Shown: positions 36,378 through 47,640 of the stretch, one piece after another | How positions within the stretch are numbered: the stretch's first letter is position 1 | Layout of the letters: every line of letters begins with the position of its first letter | Source of the DNA: Mikania micrantha | Taxonomy: Eukaryota; Streptophyta; Magnoliopsida; Asterales; Asteraceae | Direction of reading: 5' to 3' | NCBI GenBank assembly: GCA_009363875.1 | Contig: CM018693.1 | Span: 74,074,986-74,138,985 of the forward strand | DNA: 64,000 nucleotides | Notes under the pieces: generated by a model | What the model saw: the letters and a program-made list of their open reading frames with translations, nothing else | Told to the model about the DNA's origin: nothing | Database searches by the model: none | Program-made: the position numbers and the translations under genes

Positions 36378-39296
36378 ATGGAGGATCTAGCACTCATGGC
36401 TAACCAAAACCATCGCATTCAGACTCTCTTGTTGACAGAAAATGAAACCGGGAACTCAAACAAAGCTCCTAAGTTGTTGACTTTAGATGACTACCCTCAC
36501 TGGAAGTATAGATTTGAAATCCACATCAATGGAGTGGATACAAATCTGTGGATGATGATAGAGGGAGGTTACTTGAGGCCTTTAAACGAGGATGGTACTC
36601 CTATGCTTGTTACAAGGATGACCGAGCCTCAAAGGAAGCTGTATGACTATGAGAAGAAAGCATATGCCATTCTGTCACAGTCCATTGCTACAGATATCTT
36701 TCATCAATTTAGACAGTTTACTTCGGCTAAGCTACTATGGGATGCCTTGCAACAAAGATATGAGGGGAATGATGCATTGAAGAGCATTAAGTCTAAAGCT
36801 TTAAGGAAAGAGTTCAATAGCTTTATGTATGTGGGTAATGAGTCCCTTGATGAGCTGATTGCCAGGTTCTATCATCTGTTGAGTGAGTTGTTCAACCACG
36901 AGGTCAAAACTACAACTCAAGAGAAGATTCAGTGTTTAGCAGATGCCTTACCTCCAAAGTGGGAGTCCTTCTTGATGGTACTTAAGCAAAATCAGATGAT
37001 GGCTCATATGGACATCAATGATTTCATTCAGAAGTTGAAGGAACAGGAGATAGAGAACAAGTGGAAAGCCAAGAGGGTTGTGCAAGTTCAAGATCCTTCT
37101 CTATACTACTCCACTCCTACAGTTGATAAATCTACAACTCATGCTCCTTTGAAGACTGCTTTTGTTTCTAAAGCATCTGAAGCTCCATCTGCAGCTCAGA
37201 TGCATTTCAGTCCATCTTCTTCATCAAGCTCACAACAAGAGCATCATCAGCCTACTGCAAGTCTGAAAACAGAGAATTTTGACAAGGTCACAGTAGAGAT
37301 TGCTAAAGAGCATATGGGTCTTCTGTCAACATTGGTTAGCTCATATGATGGATTAGTTGCTGGTCAGATCGGCAATCCATATTTGACCAATGATGATTAC
37401 TCTCAGATTGATCCTGATGATATGGAGAGAATTGACATTATGTGGGCATTGGCTAGTGCAGTTAGAAGAGCAAAGGAGTTTGTAAAAAGGACGGGGAAGG
37501 ATATCAATCTAAACAAGGAGTCCAAGTTTGGATTTGATATGGCATCTGTCACATGCTACAACTGTGGTGAGAAGGGTCATTTTGCCAGACAATGCAAGCA
37601 GCCTAAGAAAGCTGGCAACAAGAATCCATTTCAGCATCAGAAATCCTCTACTGCCAATTCAGAAAGGAGATTAGTTCCCATTGATTCTCCTTCTCCAGCT
37701 GGATCTTCATCTTCTGGTAGTAAAGCTTTAATGGTTCAACAAGATGAAGGGGTGAACTGGGACTTCAGATTTAATGCTGATAAGGAAGATCAAGATAAAG
37801 CTTGTGTGGCAGAAATTCAGCATTCTGAAGATCATGATGAAGAAAGCAGTCAGGAGGATTCTTTGGTGATTGATGATAAGATATCAAGTTCAGAATCAGA
37901 CAGTCTGACAGATTCTGAAACTCAAGAATCTGATGGTGAAGCTGATGACTCTTCAACTCAATTTGCTTTGATGGCAAATTCTTCTGCTTCTACAGACTCT
38001 TCTGAGCAGGTATACACTGACTGTTCATCTTCACATTCAGAGTGTTTTCATTGTGTTGATCTTAGAAGTAAGGTCCTTGCTTATCAAACATAACAGTGTT
38101 TTGATGAACGATCTCGACTTATGCATTGAAGCTAACAAAATTTTAAAATCTAATGAAAAAGATTTTCAAGCTAAAATTGATCTTTTAAACAGACAATTGC
38201 ATGAAGCCGAGATCGCAGTGCTGACTAAGCAAGATGCTATCACTTCATATCTCAATACCATCAATGAGATCAAGAAGAAGTTAGCAATAGTCGAGTGTGA
38301 CTATGAGACCTTAGGACAGAAGCTCAAGAGCTATGAAAGCTCATCTTATATCATTGAGCACATGATCAGTAGGGGTACTGATCAGGGGAAGACACAGGTT
38401 AATTATAAAAATTGTCCTCCACCAATCCTCAATGCCTTTGTCAATACGCCAAATGACAAAGATGTTAAGGATTTTCAAGTTACTACTCCGTTAGTAATTG
38501 ATCCAGTTAGTCTGAGTGAAAATCAGAGTTCATCTCAGACTAAGGAGTCAAGGGTGGATGGAGTTGTTGAAGATTGGGTTTCCGATTCCGAGGATGAATC
38601 AGAGTATTCACCTAAGCATAGCATTCCTCGGAATCAAACTTCTGTTGTCATGAAAGGTGACCCAATCTCCAAATCAAAAATTTACAAAGAATTATGCTTT
38701 GTTAAAGCTTCACAGGGTCTGAAGCTGACTGTGTTACCAAATCAGCTCAGTTTGGTAACAAAGGAAGAAAGGGTTTGGGTTTTGAGCCAGATTATCAGAA
38801 ATTAAATGTTTTTAAATCAACTAAAAAATCATTTTCTGATTTAAAACATTTTCATAAAAAAGGTGATAAAGTTTGTTTTGAATGTGGTAAGTCAGGGCAC
38901 ATTGTGAGATTTTGCCCTCAGTTGATTAGGCCTAAAGTTGTGCCTTTCAAAAACTTAAAATCTGCTTTACCCAAACCGGTAAAGTCTGTATCTAATTCTT
39001 TTCAGCAAAAGTCTAAACCACCCATTCAGTCTAAAAATTCAGACAAGGGAAAAGGAAAATTGGAAACTTTGGAAGTTCCAAATGTAGTCAAAGTTAATCA
39101 ATCAAAATCATCATCCATCTATCTGAAAACCTCTTTTGATAAAAATGCAATTTGGAAAGTAAAATCATCTGAGGAGTCTGTTCCCCCAATTTCAGATAAA
39201 CCTATTCCTAAGGGAAAATGGATAGATGTTTGGATCCGAGACTCTATGGGTCAACCCAAGACTGTAAAGGCTTGGGTTCCCAAAGTAAACTGATTG
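36378..39296 (+). pseudogene. C2 gag, two frameshifts
   Basis: The first ATG at 36378 gives MEDLALMANQNHRIQTLLL. An in-frame GTG 27 nt earlier is not a credible start. The copia Gag domain (DDYPHWKYRFEIHI, LLWDALQQRYEGNDALK) is followed by the CCHC knuckle CYNCGEKGHFARQCKQPKK (37554). An acidic Ser/Asp-rich segment and a coiled-coil-like stretch (38100-38370) follow. The second knuckle CFECGKSGHIVRFCPQ is at 38877, and the end is AWVPKVN (39291). Single shifts lie near 38080 and 38790. The domains match C1 gag in order. Otherwise the protein is well preserved. Confidence 0.9.
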
Positions 39297-39306
39297 TCTC
39301 TTTATT

Positions 39307-42300
39307 GTGCAGGTTGCCCCAAAAGCTGGAGTGAACAGCAATTGGATCGTTGATAGTGGGGCTTCCAGACACATGACCTGTGATATTTCTCTGCTCACCA
39401 ATGTGAATGCAGTTCGAGGTGGCTATGTTGCCTTTGCTGGAGACAAAGGTGGTTTTATTACTGGAGAGGGAATTTTAACAAATGGACAGGTTTCGTTCGA
39501 TAATGTCAGATATGTCAAACAGTTGGAAAACAACCTCCTGTCAGTCTCTCAGATTTGTGACAAAGAGTACAAGGTTCTATTTGATGACTCCAAGTGTTAC
39601 ATTCTCAAGCAAGGTGTGCAGATACCTGAAGATTGGATTTTGATGTCTGCTCCGAGGAAGCAAGACTTGTACGTTCTCAATATGGCCACAGCTTCAACTA
39701 CATCCTCCACAGCTTCATGTTTTATGACAAAGGCAACTGAGAAAGATTCAATCCTTTGGCATAAGAGGATGGGCCATTTGAGTTTGCGCAAGATGAATCA
39801 TTTGGTACACAACAGTCTGGTTGAGGGAGTTAGCTTGAAAAATTTTAAGCTGTCTGATATCTGTGTTTCGTGCAAGAAGGGAAAGCAGTCTAAGCAGTCT
39901 CATAAGCTGAAAAAATATCATTCAATCAATGTTCCTCTTGAGCTTCTCCACATGGATTTGTTTGGTCCAGTGAATAGGAAGAGTATAGCTGGAGATCAAT
40001 ACTGCCTTGTTATCACTGATGAATACTCCAGATACTCTTGGGTCTTCTTTTTGAAAGAGAAATCAGAAACGTTTGATTGTATTCAAGTTCTGGTTACTAA
40101 ACTTGAATCGCTTTATAAGCTCAAGATTCGTCAGTTTAGAACTGATAATGGAACGGAGTTCAAAAATCACAACATGGAGAATTTTTGTAATGCAAGAGGC
40201 ATTGTGCAACAATTTAGTGCTCCATACGTTCCACAGATGAATGGTGTTGCTGAACGCAAGAATAGGACATTGATTGAGGCTGCTAGAACTATGCTTGCTG
40301 ATTCTTCTCTGCCGGTTCAATTCTGGAATGAAGCTGTTGCTAATGCTTGTTATACATTGAACCGGGTTCTTATTGTGAAGAGACATGGGAAGACTTGCTT
40401 TGAACTGCTCCACAACAGAAAGCCAAATCTTAAGTATCTAGAACCGTTTGGTGCTCCATGCACTATGCTTAAGAAACATGAGCAGGGCAAGTTCAATGAA
40501 AAGGTGGAAGAAGGGTACTTTCTTGGGTATAGCACTCCAAACAAACGAGTTTACAACATTGCAACTCATAATGTGGAGGAGTGGTACCATGTAGACGTTC
40601 AGAAGTATACAATGCCCCCACCTGGAAAAGGGCCAGATTGGATGTTTGATTATTCCAGTCTTTTTGATTCATTCAATATGCCCCCCATGTATTCAGATGA
40701 AGATGTTGCTGTTCAGATGTTGTATGATGTACAAAATGCACCTGATGAACCTATGCAACCTTCATCTGCATCTGTTCCTACTACACAGATAAATGATGAC
40801 AGCTCAGACACAGATGACAATCCTCCAGCTGCTCTTGAACCAGTTGTTGATAATCTTGTACCTGGTCTTGAGGATTTGAATTTGAATAACTTAGATCCTG
40901 AGGTTGAGGTTCCCGCTCATCCTGTTGGAAGAATCAATCGTATTCATCCTCAAGATAACATTATTGGGAGTCCTCTAGATGGAGTGAAGACTCGAAGTCA
41001 GATTTCTTCAGGTGGTCTTGCAGACATTCTTGATTTTGCAGATGTAAGCTTTTGTGCTCATTCCTGCTTTATCTCTCAAGTTGAACCGCGTACAGTCACT
41101 GAAGCCCTCAAAGAAGAATCATGGGTCGATGCCATGCAAGAGGAACTTTTACAGTTCAAAAAGTTGGGGTCTGGCAATTAGTTGATAGACCCAAAGGTGC
41201 AAAAGTCATCGGTACAAGATGGGTTCTTCGGTGCAAGAAAGATGATCACGGGATTATTGTGAGAAATAAGGCTCGTCTGGTGGTTCAGGATTCAGACAGA
41301 TAGAAGGATTGGATTATAATGAGGTGTTTGCTCCAGTTGCTCGACTGGAAGCCATTCGTATTTTCTTGGCTTATGCATCTTTTAAAAAATTCAAGGTTTA
41401 TCAAATGGATGTAAAGAGCGCGTTCCTTCACGGAGTTATTAGTGAAACAGTGTATGTCAGTCAACCTCCCGGATTTGAGGATCCATTGCATCGTGACCAA
41501 GTCTACAAGTTAGACAAAGCCCTGTATGGATTGCATCAAGCTCCGCGAGCGTGGTACGAGACACTTTCCACTCACCTTCTGAACAACGGATTCAGAAGAG
41601 GTGTCATTGACTGCACTTTATTTATCCGTGAGAAGGACAGTGATTTACTCTTGGTGCAAGTGTATGTGGACGACATAATTTTTGTTCCACAAATGATGAT
41701 CTGTGCAAAGAATTTGAGAATGTTATGAAAGAAAAATTTGAAATGAGTTCGATGGGAGAAATGAAGTTTTTCTTGGTTTGCAGGTGGATCAGTCTGAGGC
41801 AGGGATTTTTATTCATCAAACCAAATACGTTGGTGACATTCTGAGCCGGTTCAGTATGTCTGATGCAAAGCCTGCTGGTACCCCTCTGGCGATTAATCAC
41901 GGGATTACTCCAGATGAAAAGGGGGAGTTAATTGATGCCACTCTGTACCGGGGAATGATCGGATCTCTCATGTATCTTACTGCTTCTCGGCCAGATATCA
42001 TGTTCGCCACTTGCTTGTGTGCACGTTATCAATCCAAACCAAGAGTATCTCACCTTATTGCTGTCAAAAGGATTATGCGTTATCTGAAGGGTACACCGGA
42101 ACTTGGCTTATGGTACCCTAATGATGATAACTTTGAGCTTACTGCCTACAGTGATTCAGATTATGGCGGATGCAAAAGAGATTTCAAATCAACATCTGCG
42201 GGATGTCAGTTCTTTGGAAACCCGATGGTCACTGGCAACTGTGAAGCTGAAATATATTGCTGCTGCTAGTTGTTGTTCACAAATCATCTGGATTCAACAG

Positions 42301-42603
42301 CAACTCAGGGACTATGGGTTACATTTTTCTAACACTCCTATTTATGTTGATAATACTGCCGCCATTGCTGTCACTAAAAATCCAGTTCAGCACTCCAAGA
42401 CCAAACACATCGACATAAAATATCACTTCATACGTGATTGTTTTGAAAAGAAATTAATCGATGTTGTTAAAATTCACACCGATCACCAAAAAGCCGATCT
42501 TTTTACAAAAGCTTTTGACAAACCCAGATTTCTATATCTGTTATCGGCTAATGGTGTTTTCCAAAAGGATGAAGTTCAATCCTCATCTGAGTCTCACAAA
42601 TGA
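39307..42603 (+). pseudogene. C2 pol: protease, integrase, RT, RNase H
   Basis: The first frame (39307-41181) runs unbroken through protease (WIVDSGASRHMTCD), pre-integrase (ILWHKRMGHLSLRKMN), the integrase core (HMDLFGP, RTDNGTEF, MNGVAERKNR) and the start of RT (WVDAMQEELL). Frameshifts near 41165, 41290, 41690, 41770 and 42230 break RT and RNase H. RT still shows QMDVKSAFLHG and VYVDDIIF, and RNase H shows NPVQHSKTKHIDIKYHFIRDCF and HQKADLFTKAF. Gag and pol are in different frames, and a pyrimidine-rich stretch with TGCAG lies at the junction. Confidence 0.92.
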
Positions 42604-42732
42604 TCATCATTTTACTTAGATAGTTTTTGCTTTGTTTATTTTTTTCAGTATTTTCATTTTCTCTTGTACAGTTATTTTTTATTACCAAAAACACAAAAAG
42701 ATTTTCTATTTTTAGGTTTTAGGGGGAGAAAT

Positions 42733-42812
42733 AGAAAATTTGAAAAACCAAAAACATTAGAAAATTTGAAAAACCAAAAAACATTAGAAAATTTGAAAAA
42801 CCAAAAAACAAT
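42733..42812. repeat. Tandem repeat, three copies of about 27 bp
   Basis: Units read agaaaatttgaaaaacca plus a short A-rich tail. Confidence 0.85.
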
Positions 42813-43099
42813 AAAAAATTATAAAAAATGAGATGGTCTTGTTTAATAAAGTAGTACATTGATTTCATTATGTCATAGAAGCAGAAATGAATGTGTGAAC
42901 TAAAATCACAAGAGAATTGTGATGGGATGTACTGATAGGCTGGCTATACAAAAAAATAAACAACTTATGATAACTTAGAAAGTTTGATTTGTGGGATCCA
43001 TTTTATTAAATCTTTTGAGTGAAAAACGGTTTTTGACTCAAATCAAGCATACACCTGTCATCATGGAATCAAATGAGGTTTCATTCAAAGAAAAATTAA

Positions 43100-43218
43100 A
43101 GGCAAGCTGTATTTAAGCTTGAGGAAATAAAAAAAACAAGCTGGTATTAAGCTGGTGAAAAACTAAAAACAAGCTGGTATAAGCTTGAAGAAAACCTAAT
43201 GCAAGCTGGTATTAAGCT
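43100..43218. repeat. Tandem AAGCTGGTATTAAGCTT-like units
   Basis: Four imperfect copies of about 30-38 bp each contain AAGCTGGTAT and AAGCT(T/G)G. Confidence 0.75.
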
Positions 43219-43872
43219 TGAGAAAATACTTAAACAATTAAAGTTCGATTCCATACATGTGCCATATTGCTGGGACGGACCTAGCTGAAGCCATCCATTT
43301 GGATAGAACAAGAAAAACACAAAAAGATAATAATTGTTTGAATCTTATTGAATTCATGATGACTGGTTTTAAGATATGCTGAAATGAGTTTTGAACTGAT
43401 TTTGATCTTGATTGATGAAATGAATTGGGAACTCAATCAGAAAATATGAGTGATCATATAGTTTGTTTAGGAGTATGTATTGTTCAGTTTAAATTTGGAC
43501 AAATATATCAGTAATCGTATCAAAATGAATTGTGTTTGAAGTGAAGCATTCATTGAATGCAATATGATGTGATTAGAGATATGTGTTATTTATATTAATG
43601 GACTTCTCACAAAAATATGTGTTTATGTGTTTTAAATTCTTGTTGTACAGTTGTAGTGGTTGCTTCAGAAAATACAAAAAGATTTTCTATTTTCAATTTT
43701 GTTTTAGATGATCATTGTAGATTCGGATGTCTGTCATATCTGAATCCTGAACCAACCAGACATATCTTCATAAATTGTTAAAAGTTTGTTGCTCATAATG
43801 TCAAATGTTGATAAATTTGAGGTTTGGAGATTTTCATCTCTCATTCGTCACGAATGAGAGGTAGAATGAACT

Positions 43873-44098
43873 CATTCGGCCGAATGAACTCATTCTGCGA
43901 ATGAGTCATTCGACCAAATCAATCATACACAATGAACCTCATTCGACGAATGAAGAGTGTCGAATGGCTCATTTGACATTCTCATTCGCGAATGATTTTG
44001 TCGAATGACTCAATCACTACTTTCATTCGGCGAATGAGACTGAATGTCAGGTGACCTTTCGCCTAGCTCATTCGGCGAATGAGAAGGGACTATATAAC
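43873..44098 (+). promoter_or_regulatory. Promoter-like module in the C2 3' spacer
   Basis: CATTCGGCCGAATG (43873), CATTCGCGAATG (43983), CATTCGGCGAATG (44024) and CATTCGGCGAATG (44069-44081) precede TATATAA at 44091, nine bases after the last palindrome. The LTR promoter has the same 9-nt spacing. The TATA box also sits in a small stem, GGAC / GTCC. It could drive the env-like ORF, but that is inference. Confidence 0.5.
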
Positions 44099-44255
44099 AG
44101 TCCTTCGGCCGAATGAAGGTCATTCGACAAAAATCTCTTTCGCCATTTCTGATGAAACCCATTCGGCGATTTTCACATAGTCCTCTTTTATTTCGATTTT
44201 CTTTGATATTTCTTGATCCTGCTTCTGATAATCTTTTTCACTTCATCTCAGGTAT

Positions 44256-44270
44256 ATGAGGATCGATTTA
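44256..44270 (+). CDS. Possible start of the C2 env-like ORF, cut by the gap
   Basis: An ATG follows the acceptor-like ctttttcacttcatctcag by four bases and opens MRID(L) before the Ns. In C1 the env-like ATG lies at the same place, directly after ttttgtttgtcag. Only five codons are visible, so identity rests on position alone. Confidence 0.3.
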
Positions 44271-44370
44271 NNNNNNNNNNNNNNNNNNNNNNNNNNNNNN
44301 NNNNNNNNNNNNNNNNNNNNNNNNNNNNNNNNNNNNNNNNNNNNNNNNNNNNNNNNNNNNNNNNNNNNNN
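44271..44370. other. Assembly gap, exactly 100 N
   Basis: A run of 100 Ns is a common placeholder for a gap of unknown length. The env-like ORF and 3' LTR of C2, the rest of the G1 3' LTR and upstream ABCB exons would all be expected around here. Confidence 0.95.
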
Positions 44371-44883
44371 AAGTGTTAATTTTTATCATTTTATACATGT
44401 AACTTTTTACAATAGCATTGTTTACTTATTATACTCAACATATATAAGTAGTATTTGACATGTGCTAATATGCATATGAATTATATCTCAACTTATTTTC
44501 CATGTCTGTCTTTCTTACTAAATACGAAGACACTGTCACACTCTGCTATATTTCATTCTTTTTTCTCTCAATAAATAAGATATTAAAAATACTTTTTTTG
44601 ACATTTAATAAAATTTAATAGTTTATAATTTTATTTATTATTAATCAAATTGTTAAACTGTTTAACAACTTCTAAATTATCATTAATAATTAAATTTATT
44701 TTTTTATACAATACATGTAATACACAAGATTGTTAACATATTAGTTAATATTATATCCACACACACAGAGAATAAGAATAAATATTTATTCTTACAAAGT
44801 AAAATCATTTTAATATCATTAGCCTTTTATTAAATATATTTACCCTACAATAATGAATGATAATCTCTTTTTAACATATATAG
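44371..44883 (+). other. AT-rich intron-like sequence before the ABCB exon
   Basis: No transposon similarity or ORF is seen. The strong AT bias and the end ctctttttaacatatatag, a plausible 3' splice site, suggest the last intron of the ABCB gene. Confidence 0.5.
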
Positions 44884-45217
44884 AACTCTTAAGGACGGGT
44901 ATAACACTGAATGTGGCGAAAGAGGTGTTCAACTATCAGGTGGGCAAAAACAAAGAATCTCAATTGCTAGAGCAATTATTCGAAACCCGACAATATTACT
45001 TTTAGACGAGGCTACAAGTGCCCTTGATGTCCAGTCAGAGCATATTGTTCAAGAAGCTTTGGACCAGATTATGGTCGGAAGGACAACTGTAGTGGTGGCA
45101 CATCGACTAAACACAATTAGAAACCTTGATTCAATTGCATTTGTTTCAGATGGAAAAGTTGTGGAGCAAGGAACTTACAATCAACTTAAGAACAAGAAAG
45201 GGCGTTTTTTGAATTAG
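44884..45217 (+). pseudogene. Terminal exon of an ABCB-type ABC transporter, likely damaged
   Basis: The exon encodes the C-terminal half of an ATP-binding domain: LKDGYNTECGERG, the ABC signature VQLSGGQKQR, Walker B with D-loop ILLLDEATSALD and the H-loop VVVAHRL, ending GKVVEQGTYNQLKNKKG. These are the last motifs of nucleotide-binding domain 2 in full-length plant ABCB (P-glycoprotein) pumps, which are plasma-membrane exporters. Walker A and the membrane domains should lie upstream, beyond the gap. The frame stops at TAG 45215. One missing base near 45200 would explain the loss of the usual hydrophobic C-terminal tail, which is still readable in the shifted frame up to TAA 45235. It may be a pseudogene, a base-call error or a slightly shortened gene. 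Confidence 0.85.
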
Positions 45218-45765
45218 CTAGTATTCAAAAAGCTTAAGTACTATGTTGTTTTATATGTAAATGTTTAGTGAAAAGTGTCATGAGTAACTAGAGATATGTG
45301 CTTGTAAGCATGCAACTGTTAGTAGTGTGGCTTTATGATTCTAATTAAGAAGCAATATTTGTAAAATAGTGGCTTGGTGATCTTTAATAGGAATTCTAGT
45401 GTTGCTTAATTTCTGTTGCATATTTCTTGAGATATTTAATCAAATAATTTCTAAGTAAAAGTATACATAATAATTATATTTTATATCCTTCATTGGTGCT
45501 AAGTTTTATGCAAATATATATTTTAAATTATAAATACTACTAAGAAGTAGACCTTTAAGAAGGAAAATAACGTAGATCACATAAATTCTCAAGAAATAAA
45601 AATAGACCTTAAAATAATATGGTTTATTAACTAACTCCTTAAAATCCAATGTATTTTACTTTTTTTTCTTGCCATTGATAATTTTATGCTAAATATTTGT
45701 TAGTAAAATTCATCCATTGTCTAACCGTAATATGTTGTAAATATGTATCACTAAAATTCGCTAGT
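45218..45765 (+). other. Downstream flank of the ABCB exon
   Basis: AT-rich DNA with no gene or repeat recognised. It likely includes the 3' UTR. It ends at the G4 LTR, preceded by CTAGT, the candidate left TSD of G4. Confidence 0.5.
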
Positions 45766-46011
45766 TGTAACATTTGTACATTCAGTCACGATAGTTGTAA
45801 ACAGTGTTAGAACAAATGTGTTTTCATATCAAATCAGTCAACGTGATTCATGTGTTCATAATGTGCTTGTGTGTTAGGATCTTTATTATCTAGGAACAAG
45901 TATGTATTATTTATTTACAGTCGAGTTCGCTAGGCAAGAACAGTATCGTATTATATCGAAACAGTGGTGGGACGGCGTCAGGTACAACAGGTAGCTGGAA
46001 TCTGGGGTATG

Positions 46012-46028
46012 CCCTATACATATACTGC
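46012..46028 (+). promoter_or_regulatory. G4 LTR TATA box
   Basis: CCCTATACATATACTGCG corresponds to the TATA site of G2 and G3, preceded by cgaaacagtggtggga as in those LTRs. It is slightly altered from TATATATATA. Confidence 0.5.
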
Positions 46029-46849
46029 GTTCGTTGTAATGGGATAGTGTTAGTGCGTAGTGTCGAGACGAATATTATGACAATTAATTTAACAAGAATC
46101 GTAATACGTAAGCGAGGCTGAGTAGAGTTATGGGTGACGATCCATAATAATACGAATGTTGAACTTATAATTATGATAAACGCTTTAAATAATTAATACG
46201 ATCGGAAAACGTACGCGATTGCGGGTATACACGTAATTGTATCTGTTTAACGATCTGTCAACACACGAAGTGCAAAAATAATTAAATATTTATTATTTTA
46301 CATTTTTACAATTTTGAAACTCATCAATATGATGAGAATAATAATCCTTCTATTTTGACCGCGTAAAATATGCGTTACGCGACGAAAACGTGAACCGAGC
46401 GACCGAAACGGACCGAATACCGCGCGGACTATATAAGCCATGAAGATGGCCATTTTTCCTCATTAAATTCAGCCAACCACCTCTCTCTCACTAAAAATTC
46501 ATCTACCCTCTCTCTCTAGAAAACCGAGCTTCAAACGCGAATAACTCGTTCATTTCTCAACGGATTTCATCGTTCTTGGCACCCACGCGTAGCTCTCAAC
46601 ATCCTCTACACAGAAGTACAAAGGATCTGAAGGTTTATCCACAAAATCTCGAGGTAATGGAGCTTGAAAAGTTTGAAATTTAGGGTTTTTGGTGTGTGTG
46701 CTGTTGAAACCCGACACTTAGCCGGATTCTTGCACACCATTCCTAGTTTCGCACCTATAGCAACCTTCCCTGAAGTTATACTAGCTTAGATCGTAGTCTA
46801 GAACCAGGTGTTCGATGATGGTGATGATGCAGGTGACAGGTTCGGTGAA

Positions 46850-47640
46850 GGTTGTGGGTACCGAACCCTTTAGAGGCTGCCGAACCCTCCTCTTTATCTT
46901 GCCGAACCTGCATGTTCGTGGGGCACAGCTTTGGCCGAACCTATTCAACAGTTGCCGAACCCTAGAGAGGGCTGTCGAACCTTCTCTTGGCGAACCTGTG
47001 TGAGGCGAACATCCATGGCCGAACCCTACTAGGGTGACGAACCCTAATCACCTCGACGAACCCTTGAAATGTAAACGAAACTTGCATGGTTCGTTGATTA
47101 GTGGCCGAACCAGTGAAAGACTCACGAACCATTGACAATGACGAACCTTCCACTTTGGCCGAACCCTTAACCATCATCAACTTCACGAACCTTGCATGCA
47201 ACCATGTTAACCGAACCTGTGATGCAACACCCATAGAGCCGAACCTATGGATTTAACTTAGCCGAACCTTAGAGGAAAATGGGAAAGGTTCGCTGCCTAA
47301 GTTGGCAGCCCACAAGTCTTTCGGCCCAACCCAATCATCCTTGGCCCAATTTGGTTCCATTCGACCCATGTTACTCCATTTGATCCACATAGTAGCATCC
47401 GGCCCACATTATATCAAGTTCAATAGTACCCTTGACCCAATAATTCACATAGGTGGCCCACGACATCCCATTCGGTTCAATTCAATCCCATTTGGCCCAA
47501 CATGATCATTGGTGTCTTACATGGCCCATGAACATATCGGTTGGCCCAACACCACATCCAATTGGCCCACGTTAACCTAAGAGGCCACGGACCTTTGCTT
47601 AAAGCCCACCATGATTTCATGGGCTTAAGGCCCATGAATT
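46850..47640 (+). repeat. CGAACC and GGCCCA arrays in the G4 LTR
   Basis: About 18 CGAACC motifs (46858-47270) are followed by 12 GGCCCA/AGCCCA or TGGGCY sites (47307-47640). These are the same two arrays as in G2 and G3, in the opposite orientation on this strand. Confidence 0.8.

Larger units (their letters stand above)
42604..44250 (+). other. C2 3' spacer
   Basis: No supported ORF. In order it holds a tttagggggag polypurine run (42716), a tandem repeat of agaaaatttgaaaaacca (42733-42812), four copies of an AAGCTGGTATTAAGCTT-like unit (43100-43215), cacaaaaagatttt blocks, and the palindrome array and TATA box at 43873-44098. It ends with the T/C-rich stretch ctttttcacttcatctcag. The layout parallels the spacer of C1. 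Confidence 0.65.
35149..44270 (+). mobile_element. C2: Ty1/copia SIRE/Maximus-type element, 3' end lost in gap
   Basis: The 5' LTR (35149-35774), PBS, gag with two zinc knuckles, pol and 1.67 kb of 3' spacer are visible. The expected env-like ORF and 3' LTR are not. The 5' LTR start TGTTGATACATG does not recur before the assembly gap. Preceding bases are CCGAC, but the matching TSD cannot be checked. It is younger than G1 because it sits in the G1 LTR. Its reading frames are less damaged than those of C1. Confidence 0.9.

Noticed and set aside
43850..44170. Palindrome-rich region as the 3' LTR of C2
   Set aside because: It shares motifs with the 5' LTR but not its TGTTGATACATG start or overall sequence, so it is spacer.
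44213..44458. ORF spanning the N gap
   Set aside because: It is an artefact of translating Ns. Only the five codons from 44256 have a positional argument.
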